Shown here one piece after another: positions 7,794 through 15,600 of a DNA stretch of 64,000 nucleotides. A program made the position numbers and the translations under genes. Every line of letters starts with the position of its first letter. Within the stretch, counting starts at the first letter, position 1. The stretch lies in assembly GCF_004359515.1 (NCBI RefSeq), contig NZ_SCWD01000001.1:496001-560000 (forward strand), given 5' to 3'. The notes beneath the pieces were generated by a model that made no database searches, had not been told where the DNA came from, and worked only from the letters and a program-made list of their open reading frames with translations. Source of the stretch: Macrococcus carouselicus (GTDB lineage Bacteria; Bacillota; Bacilli; Staphylococcales; Staphylococcaceae).

Positions 7794-8373
7794 AGAAATT
7801 AGAACACTTGGTACAGGACTAGAAGTTAGAAAGCTAGAAGATGTAAATGAGATGATCGTTGAAGGCTATGCTTTAAGATTTAACACTTGGAGCGAGGATT
7901 TAGGACGATTTATTGAAACGATTACACCTGAAGCTTTGAAGAATACTGAATTAGATGATGTACGCTTACTTTTCAATCATGATTGGTCAAACGTATTAGG
8001 CAGACAATCAGCACAGACATTAGACCTAGAAGTAGATGAAGTAGGACTTAGATTTAAAGCTAAATTACCTAACACTACTTTAGGACGTGATGTATATGAG
8101 CAGATTAAAGCTAATAATATCAATCAATGTAGTTTTGAATTTACATTAGCTGAAAATGGCGAAGAGATGAGATATGACAGCAAGGATAGTATATACAAAC
8201 GTACTATTAAAGCTATCAAACGTATCAGAGAAATCAGTATTGTTTCACTTCCAGCATATAAATCAAGTGATGTAAGTATTGCACTTAGAAGTTTAGAAGA
8301 GACAAAGCAGAAGAGACAACTAGATTTAGTTCAAGTAGAACTAGATTTATTAAATTTAAAGAATCATAAGTAA
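7786..8373 (+). CDS. Prohead protease, HK97 family (U35)
   Basis: 195 residues. Herpes-protease-like fold: the start VEGYALRFNTWSEDLG, then F-N-H-D (candidate catalytic His, residue about 65), and C-S-F-E-F with the probable nucleophile Ser. The C-terminal R-I-x-E-I-S-I-V-S-x-P-A-Y signature is typical. It should cleave the N-terminal scaffolding domain of the capsid protein and itself during head maturation. Starts within the end of the portal gene, with the ribosome site AAAGGTGGTG inside it. Confidence 0.9.
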   Translation: MSKEIRTLGTGLEVRKLEDVNEMIVEGYALRFNTWSEDLGRFIETITPEALKNTELDDVRLLFNHDWSNVLGRQSAQTLDLEVDEVGLRFKAKLPNTTLGRDVYEQIKANNINQCSFEFTLAENGEEMRYDSKDSIYKRTIKAIKRIREISIVSLPAYKSSDVSIALRSLEETKQKRQLDLVQVELDLLNLKNHK

Positions 8374-8394
8374 TACTTTATTTAATAGTATTAC
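8370..8394 (+). other. Stem-loop in the leader of the capsid gene
   Basis: A perfect 8-bp inverted repeat GTAATACT / AGTATTAC around a nine-base loop, with no T run, between the protease stop and the capsid ribosome site. It may act as an mRNA stabiliser or processing site; a related hairpin follows the capsid gene. Confidence 0.5.
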
Positions 8395-8409
8395 AGAAAG
8401 GATTGAATT

Positions 8410-9684
8410 ATGACGCAAGAAGAAATCAAACAAGCAATCGAAGCTAAACAAGCTGAATTAGAAGCTAAGACTGCTGAAGTTGAACAAGCTGTAGCAGATG
8501 AAAATGTAGAGTTATCTCAGTCTTTAATGAATGAAGCTAAAGCTATTCAAGCTGAGATTGATGAATTGAAAGCACAAATTGAAGTTGAAACTAAAAATGA
8601 ATCTAATAACTTTGTTGCTAATGAAGAACGATCTGAAGTAGAAGCTGATTCAACAACAGTAGAAGCTACAGATGTTAAACCAGAAGATGAGGTTGTTGAA
8701 GAAGCGGCCGACAACAAAGATGTAATTATTGCAGATTTAGAAGCTCAAATTGAAGAGCTTAAAAATAAAAATACTCAAAATGAGAACGGAGAAAAAAGAT
8801 CAATGACAAACTTAGTAGAAGAAGTAGTTTTAGATAATCAATCAGAAGTACGTGATGCGTTTACTCACTATATTCAAACAGGTGAAAAACGTGTTGGACT
8901 TACAACAGAATCAGGTGCAGTAGTTGTACCAACTGAAGTAGCTAAAGAAGTTGTAGATTATACAAATGATGTGACAGCACTTGCTAACTTAGTACAAGTT
9001 AAGAAAGTTTCAAATGGTCAAGGTGAAATTGCTTTCTTTGATGGGACAGCAGTACCAGCTCTACCAGCAGTTGCAGAATTAGAACAAAACCCAATGCTTG
9101 GTATTCAACCAATCAAAAAGAAACAATTTAAAGTTGAAACATATCGTGGTTACTTCCCAGTCTCTAAAGAAGCTATTGAAGATGGTATTGGTGCTATCGA
9201 ATTAGTTAAGTCATTACTTAATGAATCAGTAGTAGCTACTCAAAATAAATTGATTCTTGATATTATGAACGCTAAGGAAGCAGTATCAGTAACAGATGCG
9301 GACGGACTTAAAAAGATTCTTAATGTCGATTTAGCTCCTAAATATCGTAAACATTTAGTAGTATCACAATCAGCTTACAACAATCTTGATACACTTAAAG
9401 ATGGTAATGGTCGTTACTTACTTCAAGATTCAATTACAGCTCAGTCAGGTAAACAATTATTTGGTATGCAGGTAACCGTAGTAGAAGATGCAATCATCGG
9501 TGAGAATACTATGTATGTTGGAGATTTGGCAGCAGCAGTAGGTTTAGTAGATCGTTCACGCTATGAAGCTCAATGGACAAGCTACATGCAGTTTGCAGAA
9601 TGTTTAATGGTAGCAGTACGCTTAGATGCGATTGAACTGAATCCTAAAGCAGCGGTAAAAGTTACATTTGCTCCAACTGTATAA
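8410..9684 (+). CDS. Major capsid protein, HK97 family
   Basis: 424 residues. Residues 1 to about 135 are a charged, coiled-coil, Glu/Ala/Lys-rich scaffold (delta) domain; the mature HK97-fold capsid follows from about residue 140. Recognisable pieces are GAVVVPTEVAKEVVDY, a KVxxGQGE-type segment, the RGYFPVSKEAIEDG motif, GRYLLQDSITAQSGKQLFG, and the C-terminal LRLDAIELNPKAAVKV-type end. The protease encoded upstream would remove the delta domain. Length is typical for HK97-type capsids with a fused scaffold. The gene is bounded by two similar stem-loops. Confidence 0.92.
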   Translation: MTQEEIKQAIEAKQAELEAKTAEVEQAVADENVELSQSLMNEAKAIQAEIDELKAQIEVETKNESNNFVANEERSEVEADSTTVEATDVKPEDEVVEEAADNKDVIIADLEAQIEELKNKNTQNENGEKRSMTNLVEEVVLDNQSEVRDAFTHYIQTGEKRVGLTTESGAVVVPTEVAKEVVDYTNDVTALANLVQVKKVSNGQGEIAFFDGTAVPALPAVAELEQNPMLGIQPIKKKQFKVETYRGYFPVSKEAIEDGIGAIELVKSLLNESVVATQNKLILDIMNAKEAVSVTDADGLKKILNVDLAPKYRKHLVVSQSAYNNLDTLKDGNGRYLLQDSITAQSGKQLFGMQVTVVEDAIIGENTMYVGDLAAAVGLVDRSRYEAQWTSYMQFAECLMVAVRLDAIELNPKAAVKVTFAPTV

Positions 9685-9686
9685 AG

Positions 9687-9702
9687 TAATACTTTAGTAT
9701 TA
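9687..9702 (+). other. Stem-loop after the capsid gene
   Basis: TAATACT-TT-AGTATTA, a near-perfect palindrome six bases after the GTA of the last capsid codons. It shares the AAGTAATACTT sequence with the hairpin in front of the capsid gene. No long T run follows, so it is probably an RNA stability or processing element. Confidence 0.45.
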
Positions 9703-9731
9703 AATATAATTGAATAGGAGTTGGATAGTAC

Positions 9732-9956
9732 ATGGCTAAAGTTAAGATTAATGTACTTCAAAATTTCAATGGTAAAAAAGAGAACATGTTGTTTGAAAAA
9801 GATAAACAATATGATATGGATCAAGCTAGGGTCAATGAGATTCTAGCTTTTTCTAAATCTCTCATTGAAGTTATTGAAGACAATAAAGAAGATAAACCAG
9901 TACGTAAACCTAGAGCTAAAAAGGTAGTTAAAGAAACAGCTAAAGATGGTGAATAA
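9732..9956 (+). CDS. Small hypothetical head-module protein (74 aa)
   Basis: Begins ATG at 9732 behind AGGAGTTGG. The first half (MAKVKINVLQNFNGKKENMLF) looks like a short beta-sheet module, followed by an acidic helix and a very basic tail (PVRKPRAKKVVKETAKDGE). Proteins of this size and charge often sit directly after the capsid gene in siphoviruses; some carry a Rho-N-like or head-decoration fold, but I cannot assign one. Two bases separate it from the connector gene. Confidence 0.6.
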   Translation: MAKVKINVLQNFNGKKENMLFEKDKQYDMDQARVNEILAFSKSLIEVIEDNKEDKPVRKPRAKKVVKETAKDGE

Positions 9957-9958
9957 GT

Positions 9959-10270
9959 ATGAACTTAGACACTATCAAGAAGCACATGAAAGTTACATTT
10001 GATTTTGATGACGAGATTATTAATGAATATTTAAAGTGGGCTGAAGCTGAGATTAAAGACAGTGTATCAACTGATCCTAAGAGAGATGAATCATTCTTTT
10101 ATGATAATTCTATTTATGATAGAGCAGTGGTACTCCTAGTGACTCATTTCTATGAGAATAGAAAAGCGATTACTGATAAACCTCAATTTAATCTTATTTA
10201 TGGCGTTAAGAGTGCTGTATTAAAGCTTAGATTAGCATATCAAAGAGAGATGAATACTAATGAAGTTTGA
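9959..10270 (+). CDS. Head-tail connector protein (gp6-like)
   Basis: 103 residues, mostly helical: MNLDTIKKHMKVTFDFDDEI, DEFINE-like EYLKWAEAEIKDSV, and a YDRAVVLLVTHFYENR helix that is the hallmark of gp6/gp15-type connector proteins that dock below the portal. Its place after the capsid and before the head-closure gene supports this. The end overlaps the next gene by 11 bases. Confidence 0.82.
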   Translation: MNLDTIKKHMKVTFDFDDEIINEYLKWAEAEIKDSVSTDPKRDESFFYDNSIYDRAVVLLVTHFYENRKAITDKPQFNLIYGVKSAVLKLRLAYQREMNTNEV

Positions 10271-10586
10271 TTTAAATAGAATGAATCAGCTTATTCGTAT
10301 AGTAGAAACAACTACTAAGAATGTCGGTGGACGTGCTACTAAAGAAGAGACAACACTTTATACGTTATATGCTTTTTTTGATACAGTTTGGGCGAAGGAT
10401 TATCAGACAGCAGTATCTAATAATACTCAATATCAAATCAGAATTGTAACACGTCAAGTACCTACTGAAATTGATACGAACAAGTGTTCTATTATTCATG
10501 ATGATAAGCAGTATAAGATTAAGCAGATTATGCCTGATTTTCAGGATTCAGCGTATATGACTATTATTGCTGAAAAGATTGGTTAA
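10260..10586 (+). CDS. Head-tail joining / head closure protein
   Basis: 108 residues with the beta-barrel pattern of the phage head-tail joining family: MNQLIRIVETTTKNVGGRAT, the aromatic W-A-K-D-Y-Q segment, and the conserved I-I-H-D-D-K-Q-Y-K-I-K-Q-I region near the C-terminus. It should form the ring that closes the filled head and receives the tail. Starts inside the connector gene, two bases before the next gene. Confidence 0.82.
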   Translation: MKFDLNRMNQLIRIVETTTKNVGGRATKEETTLYTLYAFFDTVWAKDYQTAVSNNTQYQIRIVTRQVPTEIDTNKCSIIHDDKQYKIKQIMPDFQDSAYMTIIAEKIG

Positions 10587-10588
10587 TT

Positions 10589-10984
10589 ATGGCTAATAGA
10601 TCAGGTGTAGAAGTAAATGGTACTGATGAGATACTACAAAAGATTGAGCTACTAGGGTTAAATGTTAAAAAGGTTACAGCACAAGCATTAAAGAATGGTG
10701 CTGAAATAGTTGTTGAAGAATTGGAAAAACAATCACCTTATGATTCTGAAGGTAACATACACATGAAAGAGCATGTTGTAATGTCTAGTGTTAAAACAGA
10801 TAAAGAGACAGATGCTAAGTATATTACAGTTGGATATCCAAAAGGGATTAAGCATAGGGTACACGTTGTTGAATTTGGAACAATTAATCAATCACCTCAG
10901 CATTTTATGAAAGATACAATTGAAATTACTAAAGATAAAGTTAAAGACGAGATAATGAAGACATTGAAAGGGGCACTGAAGTAA
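10589..10984 (+). CDS. HK97 gp10-type neck/tail completion protein
   Basis: 131 residues: MANRSGVEVNGTDEILQKIELL, then LKNGAEIVVEELEKQSPYDSE and the VVEFGT segment near the C-terminus, the typical signature (effGT) of the HK97 gp10 family. These proteins take part in tail-neck assembly. The TAA stop is followed without gap by the ATG of the next gene. Confidence 0.85.
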   Translation: MANRSGVEVNGTDEILQKIELLGLNVKKVTAQALKNGAEIVVEELEKQSPYDSEGNIHMKEHVVMSSVKTDKETDAKYITVGYPKGIKHRVHVVEFGTINQSPQHFMKDTIEITKDKVKDEIMKTLKGALK

Positions 10985-11374
10985 ATGAGTGAAATCTTTA
11001 CTAGAGATATATTAAATGAAGTTTATGAAGCATTAGTAAATGATGAACGGTTCAATGCTTTAGTACCAACTGAAAATGTTTGGACTACTTTCATTCCTGA
11101 AGGTGAAAGAAGTAAATCACCAGTAGTAAGAATCAATCAGATTGACTGGAGACCTTCAGAATATTCATCTGATAAGCAGATACAATATCAATGTGAATTC
11201 CAGATTGATGTATGGATGAAACAGGAAGATGGCAGTCCTTTTATTATTGGTCAAACGATACAACAGATAATGGCTGAGAACTTATTACAGCAAACTACAC
11301 CAGCATTTGACTATGATCCTGATACAGAGATGTTAAGGGATGGTAGAAGATACGCTGGTTATATAAATTTTTAA
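10985..11374 (+). CDS. Tail terminator / minor tail protein
   Basis: 129 residues. FTRDILNEVYEALVNDERF at the N-terminus, then a beta-rich body with WMKQEDGSPFIIGQTIQQIM. This pattern and the position between the gp10-like gene and the major tail protein gene match the tail terminator (gpU-like or DUF3168-type) that caps the tail tube. The assignment relies mainly on gene order. Confidence 0.72.
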   Translation: MSEIFTRDILNEVYEALVNDERFNALVPTENVWTTFIPEGERSKSPVVRINQIDWRPSEYSSDKQIQYQCEFQIDVWMKQEDGSPFIIGQTIQQIMAENLLQQTTPAFDYDPDTEMLRDGRRYAGYINF

Positions 11375-11398
11375 TTAAAACTAAAGGAGCAATTTATA

Positions 11399-11983
11399 AT
11401 GGCAACTACAAATACAGTAAAATTACCAACAGGGGTACGTGCATTACGTTTAGCTAAAATTACAGCAGATAATCGTGATACTTTAACAGTTGGTACAGTA
11501 ATTGATTCGGCACAAGATGCTTTGCAGAAATTCAGTATTCAACCTGAATCTAGCTCAGAGCGAGTATATGCTTCAAATAAAACAATCGCTACAATCAATT
11601 CTAAAAATGGTGGTAAGTGTTCAATTGAATTGGCTTATCTTCCGAAAGATTTAGAAAAAGAATTGCAAGGTGTAACGGTTGGTGAAGATGGTATTTTAGT
11701 TTTCACTGAAGAAGATCGTACTTATGACTTTGCAGTTTCAGCAGAAATTACTTATGAAGATGGCACATATGCTTTAGTCGGTTTAGGTAAAGTTAACTTC
11801 CAATTAGTAGATGAAGATGCTGACACTAAAGAAGATAAAGCTAAACCTCAGTCCATTAAACTTGAAGGTGAAATTCTTTCACGTATTAATGATAATTTCT
11901 ACAAACTTAAATCTTATTCAGATGATGCTGGATTTGATAAAGCTAAGTTTGATACTAAATTATTTAAAGCAGCGACAGTTTAA
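11399..11983 (+). CDS. Major tail protein (tube subunit)
   Basis: 194 residues, ATG behind AAAGGAGC. Strings such as LPTGVRALRLAKITADNRDT, then SSERVYASNKTIATINSKNGG and the VSAEITYEDGTYALVGLGKV region are typical of the phi13-type major tail proteins of Staphylococcus and Lactococcus phages. It forms the tail tube. A terminator directly after the gene fits the need to make this protein in excess of downstream tail proteins. Confidence 0.88.
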   Translation: MATTNTVKLPTGVRALRLAKITADNRDTLTVGTVIDSAQDALQKFSIQPESSSERVYASNKTIATINSKNGGKCSIELAYLPKDLEKELQGVTVGEDGILVFTEEDRTYDFAVSAEITYEDGTYALVGLGKVNFQLVDEDADTKEDKAKPQSIKLEGEILSRINDNFYKLKSYSDDAGFDKAKFDTKLFKAATV

Positions 11984-11993
11984 TAACACATGA

Positions 11994-12032
11994 AGAGTAG
12001 AGGGTTAGTAGCCTTTACTCTTTTTATTTTAT
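11994..12032 (+). terminator. Terminator between major tail gene and tail chaperones
   Basis: AGAGTA-G-AGG pairs with CCT-T-TACTCT around a short loop, followed by TTTTTATTTT. It probably reduces transcription past the highly expressed tail tube gene. Confidence 0.75.
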
Positions 12033-12094
12033 ATTATTCAACGATTATTCAGACACGTAACAACAAATATTATTCAGATAGGATTGAATTTAAA

Positions 12095-12427
12095 ATGGCA
12101 AAAACAATTAAATTATATACAGACTTAGAGAACGGTAAAACTAAAGAATATAAAGCGAAGAAATTAAGCTCATTATATATCATGCAAGCTATGCGTCTAG
12201 GTGCTAAGTTAGAAAAAGCTGGTGAAGACTTTGATATTTCTATGATTGAAGATTTATTAGATTTAATTGTAGATGTATATAACGAACAGTTCACTAAAGA
12301 TGAATTACTAGCTGGTATTGCTTCAGAAGATTTTATGACAGTATTAGAACAACAATTAGTTATGATCGCTTCTCCTGAAGTTGATAGTGCGGAAACTAAA
12401 GATTTTTTAGCGAAGAAGGAGAACTAA
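12095..12427 (+). CDS. Tail assembly chaperone, short form (gpG-like)
   Basis: 110 residues from ATG 12095. A longer frame begins at 11990 but that start lies inside the terminator and reads a hydrophobic run unlike the rest, so I reject it. The product MAKTIKLYTDLENGKTKEYK with the YIMQAMRLGAKLEKAG and LDLIVDVYNEQFTKDELLAG stretches is the usual chaperone type that coats the tape measure before tube assembly. Near its end lies a T-TTT-TTA slippery site that leads into the overlapping gpGT extension. It precedes the tape measure gene as expected. Confidence 0.85.
   Translation: MAKTIKLYTDLENGKTKEYKAKKLSSLYIMQAMRLGAKLEKAGEDFDISMIEDLLDLIVDVYNEQFTKDELLAGIASEDFMTVLEQQLVMIASPEVDSAETKDFLAKKEN
12403..12409 (+). 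promoter_or_regulatory. Programmed -1 frameshift site (TTTTTTA)
   Basis: In the gpG frame the codons read GAT-TTT-TTA-GCG, so T-TTT-TTA is a textbook X-XXY-YYZ slippery heptamer 18 bases before the gpG stop. After a -1 slip the frame stays open to 12639. Confidence 0.85.
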
Positions 12428-12639
12428 GTAATACTTCATTCTCCTTTGTTCAACAATATGAATATCTTCTTGAATTCTATGATTTCATGTTAAGCAGAGA
12501 AGACGGTAAACATTACAAAAAGAATGAGTTAGATGAGCTTAATATCTTTGAACTGATGGAGCATGAATACAGAATCATAGCTAGAAAAGAAAAAGAAGAG
12601 AAGCAAAAAGAATTGAATCAATTGGAGGGATGGTTTTAG
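12409..12639 (+). CDS. Tail assembly chaperone, frameshift extension (gpT part of gpGT)
   Basis: This 76-codon open frame has no start of its own and lies one frame back from gpG. Slippage at 12403-12409 would fuse it to the first 105 residues of gpG and give a product of about 181 residues. The extension is helical and charged (FVQQYEYLLEFYDFMLSRED, then NELDELNIFELMEHEYR and a Lys/Glu-rich end GWF), which resembles gpT parts that bind the tape measure. The frame, slippery site and position all agree with the conserved chaperone pair of long-tailed phages. Confidence 0.82.
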   Translation, partial: SEEGELSNTSFSFVQQYEYLLEFYDFMLSREDGKHYKKNELDELNIFELMEHEYRIIARKEKEEKQKELNQLEGWF

Positions 12640-12698
12640 TTAACCGTTTCTCCAATTTTTTTTGATTTTTCATATATAGAAGGAGATGAAATTTATTT

Positions 12699-15600
12699 AT
12701 GGCAATAGGTTCAACACCTCTAGGTAGTATGGCAATAGAAGTTAACATTGATGATTCAAGACTGAGACCAACAGCAAACAATATGAAAGCCTTAATGAAA
12801 TCTGTTAATGCTGAATTTGTAGCTAATATGTCAGCAGTTAAACGTACTGGATCAGAAATGGATATTCTAGCTACACGTACTGAAGGGTTAAACAAGAAGT
12901 TTGAAGTACAGAAAAAGACTGTACAAAGTTTAGAAGAAGCTTATGAGAAAGCACGTAAAGAAGCTGAGAAACAGGGTGCTAGTCAACAACAGATTAGAGC
13001 TGCTGAAGCTAAACGTACTGCACTGAATAGAGAAAAAGCTAGTTTAAATGATTTAGAAGGTGCTTTACAACAGGCACAAAAAGAACAGAATGAAATGATT
13101 GCTAATAATAAACGTTTAGAATCTTCATTCGGAAAATTAGACAGTCAGATTAAGAATACTGGAGATAAATTAAAAGGTATTGGTGGTAGCTTAACAGGTA
13201 TTGGTCAGAACATGACTATGGCAGTATCTGCTCCAATATTAGGTTTAGGTGCTGCTTCAGTTAAAGCGGCTGGAGATGCTCAGGCTGCTAATGCACAGTT
13301 TAAAACAGTATTCGGTGATTTAGAAAGTCAAGCTGATAGTTCATTAAATAGTATTGCTGAACAGACAGGATTATTACCTAACAGTTTAAAAGGTGCTTAT
13401 ACACAAATTGCAGCTTTTGCTAAAACAAGTGGATCAGACACTAAACAAGCTTTAGATATTACAAGCAGAGCAACAATGGCAGCGGCTGATAGTGCAGCTT
13501 TCTATGATAAGTCTATAGAAGAAGTAACAGAATCACTTCAATCATATCTTAAAGGTAACTTTGAAAATGATGCAGCTTTAGGTATAAGTTCAACTGAAAC
13601 AACACGTAATGCTAAAGCAAATGAATTGTATAAGAAATCATTTAATGATTTATCTGAATCACAGAAGCAATTAACATTATTGGCAATGGTTGAAGATGGT
13701 AATAAATTAGCTGGTGCATTAGGTCAAGCAGCTAGAGAATCAGATACCTTATCAACTCAGACCTCAAATGTCAAAACAGCATTTAAAGACTTTATGGCTG
13801 AAATTGGTAAACCTTTACTTCCTATTGCAGTTAATCTACTTAAATCTATGTCAGGTGTAGCTAAAGACTTGAGCAGTAGATTTAGTAATATGAGTGGATT
13901 TGGACAGAAATTAGTTCTAGGATTGGGAGCTTTAGTTGCAGTATTACCACCTATCTTAGTTGGTATTGGACTAATGGCAACAGGGTTAGGATCAATTATG
14001 GCTTTAGGCGCTCCTTTAAGTTTAACTGTATTAGGTGTAGTTGGTGGATTAGCATTATTAGCTACAGGATTAACACTAGCATATAAAAACAGTGAAACCT
14101 TCAGGAGTGTAGTGAATGGTGCGTTTAACGGTATAGCTAACACAGCAAAAAAAGTAATTGGCACTATTAAAGGTGTTTTTCAGCTATTTAAAGGTAACGG
14201 TACTCAAGGTGTTATTACATTAAGTAAATTTTTACCATCTAGTTTAGTAGTTGGAATCACTAAAACAGTTGATACTATTAAATCTACTTTTAAATCAATG
14301 GCTACAGCAGTTATTAAAGTTTTTAAGGATATTGGAAAATATTTAACTACTTTCTGGAATGAAAATGGAAAAATGATTGTTCAAGCCTTAAAAAATGTGA
14401 TGAAAATAGTAAGTCCAATATTAAAAGTATTGGGTGCAATTTTTAAGGGTGGCTTTGGTGCTATTAAAATTATTGTATCTGAAGTATTTAAATCAGTAGT
14501 TGGTGTGATCAAAGGTGCAATAAAGATTATCACTGGTATTATGAAAGTCTTTGCTGGTTTATTTACTGGCAACTGGAAGAAGATGTTTAGTGGTATTTGG
14601 GACATTACTAAAGGTTTAATTCAAGTTATCTGGAATGGAATTAACTTGACTTTCTTTGGAAAAGCAATCAAAGGTGGATTAGCCTTTGCTAAGTCGTTTA
14701 CTAAAATTTTTCCTGCTTTATGGAAGGGAATAACTGAAGTATTTTCTAAAAGTATAAAGGCTATTATAAAATTTGTATCTGAAAAATGGACTTCTTTAAA
14801 TACAAACACATCTAAAACACTTAGTTCTTTATTAAAGCAAATTGGTGAAATTTTAAAGAAAGTATCTAAAGTATTCACCGATATTTTTAAGGCTGTATAT
14901 AAAAAAGTTAAAGATACATTTGACGATATTCTGGAATCTGCTCCAAAATTACTTGAAAAAGCTAGAGCAGCAGTTGCTAAGATATTGTCTAACTTATATA
15001 AAAATTTCAAATCAATCATGAAGGACACCTACGACAAAATAAAAGATACTTTTTCTGATATTTTAAAATATGCTCCTGAATCATTTGAGAAAGCTAGAGT
15101 GGCAATAGCAAAAGTTTTATCTAACTTGTACAAAGGCTTTAAAACAGTTATGAAAGATACATACGATAAAGTCAAAGACACATTTTCTGACATGTTAGAT
15201 TATGCTCCTAAAACAATTGGGAAAACTAAAGATGGTGTCATAAAAGGTTTAGAAAAAATGCGTGATGGTTTATCTAGTCTAATGAAAGATATGCGTAAAA
15301 ATATATCTGAGGGCTTTGATGATATGGTCGACGGAGCAAAAGCTTTACCTAAGCGTTTAGGAGACGGTATTTCTAATGGTAAAGATAAAGCAGTTCAAGG
15401 TGTTAAAACTCTTGGTAATTCTTTAATTGGAAAACTTGGTGGTGTCGTAAATGGTACTATCGGTGGTATCAATACTGTTACAAGTAAATTAGGTATTGAT
15501 AAGAAAATATCTGATTGGAAAATTCCTAAATTCAGTACTGGTACTAAAAATGGTGCATTAGCCCAGAATTCATTAATCACAGTCGGAGATAAAGGTAAAG

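Noticed and set aside
11990-12094. Longer gpG start at ATG 11990
   Set aside because: It lies in the terminator hairpin, has no ribosome site, and adds a hydrophobic run foreign to the family.
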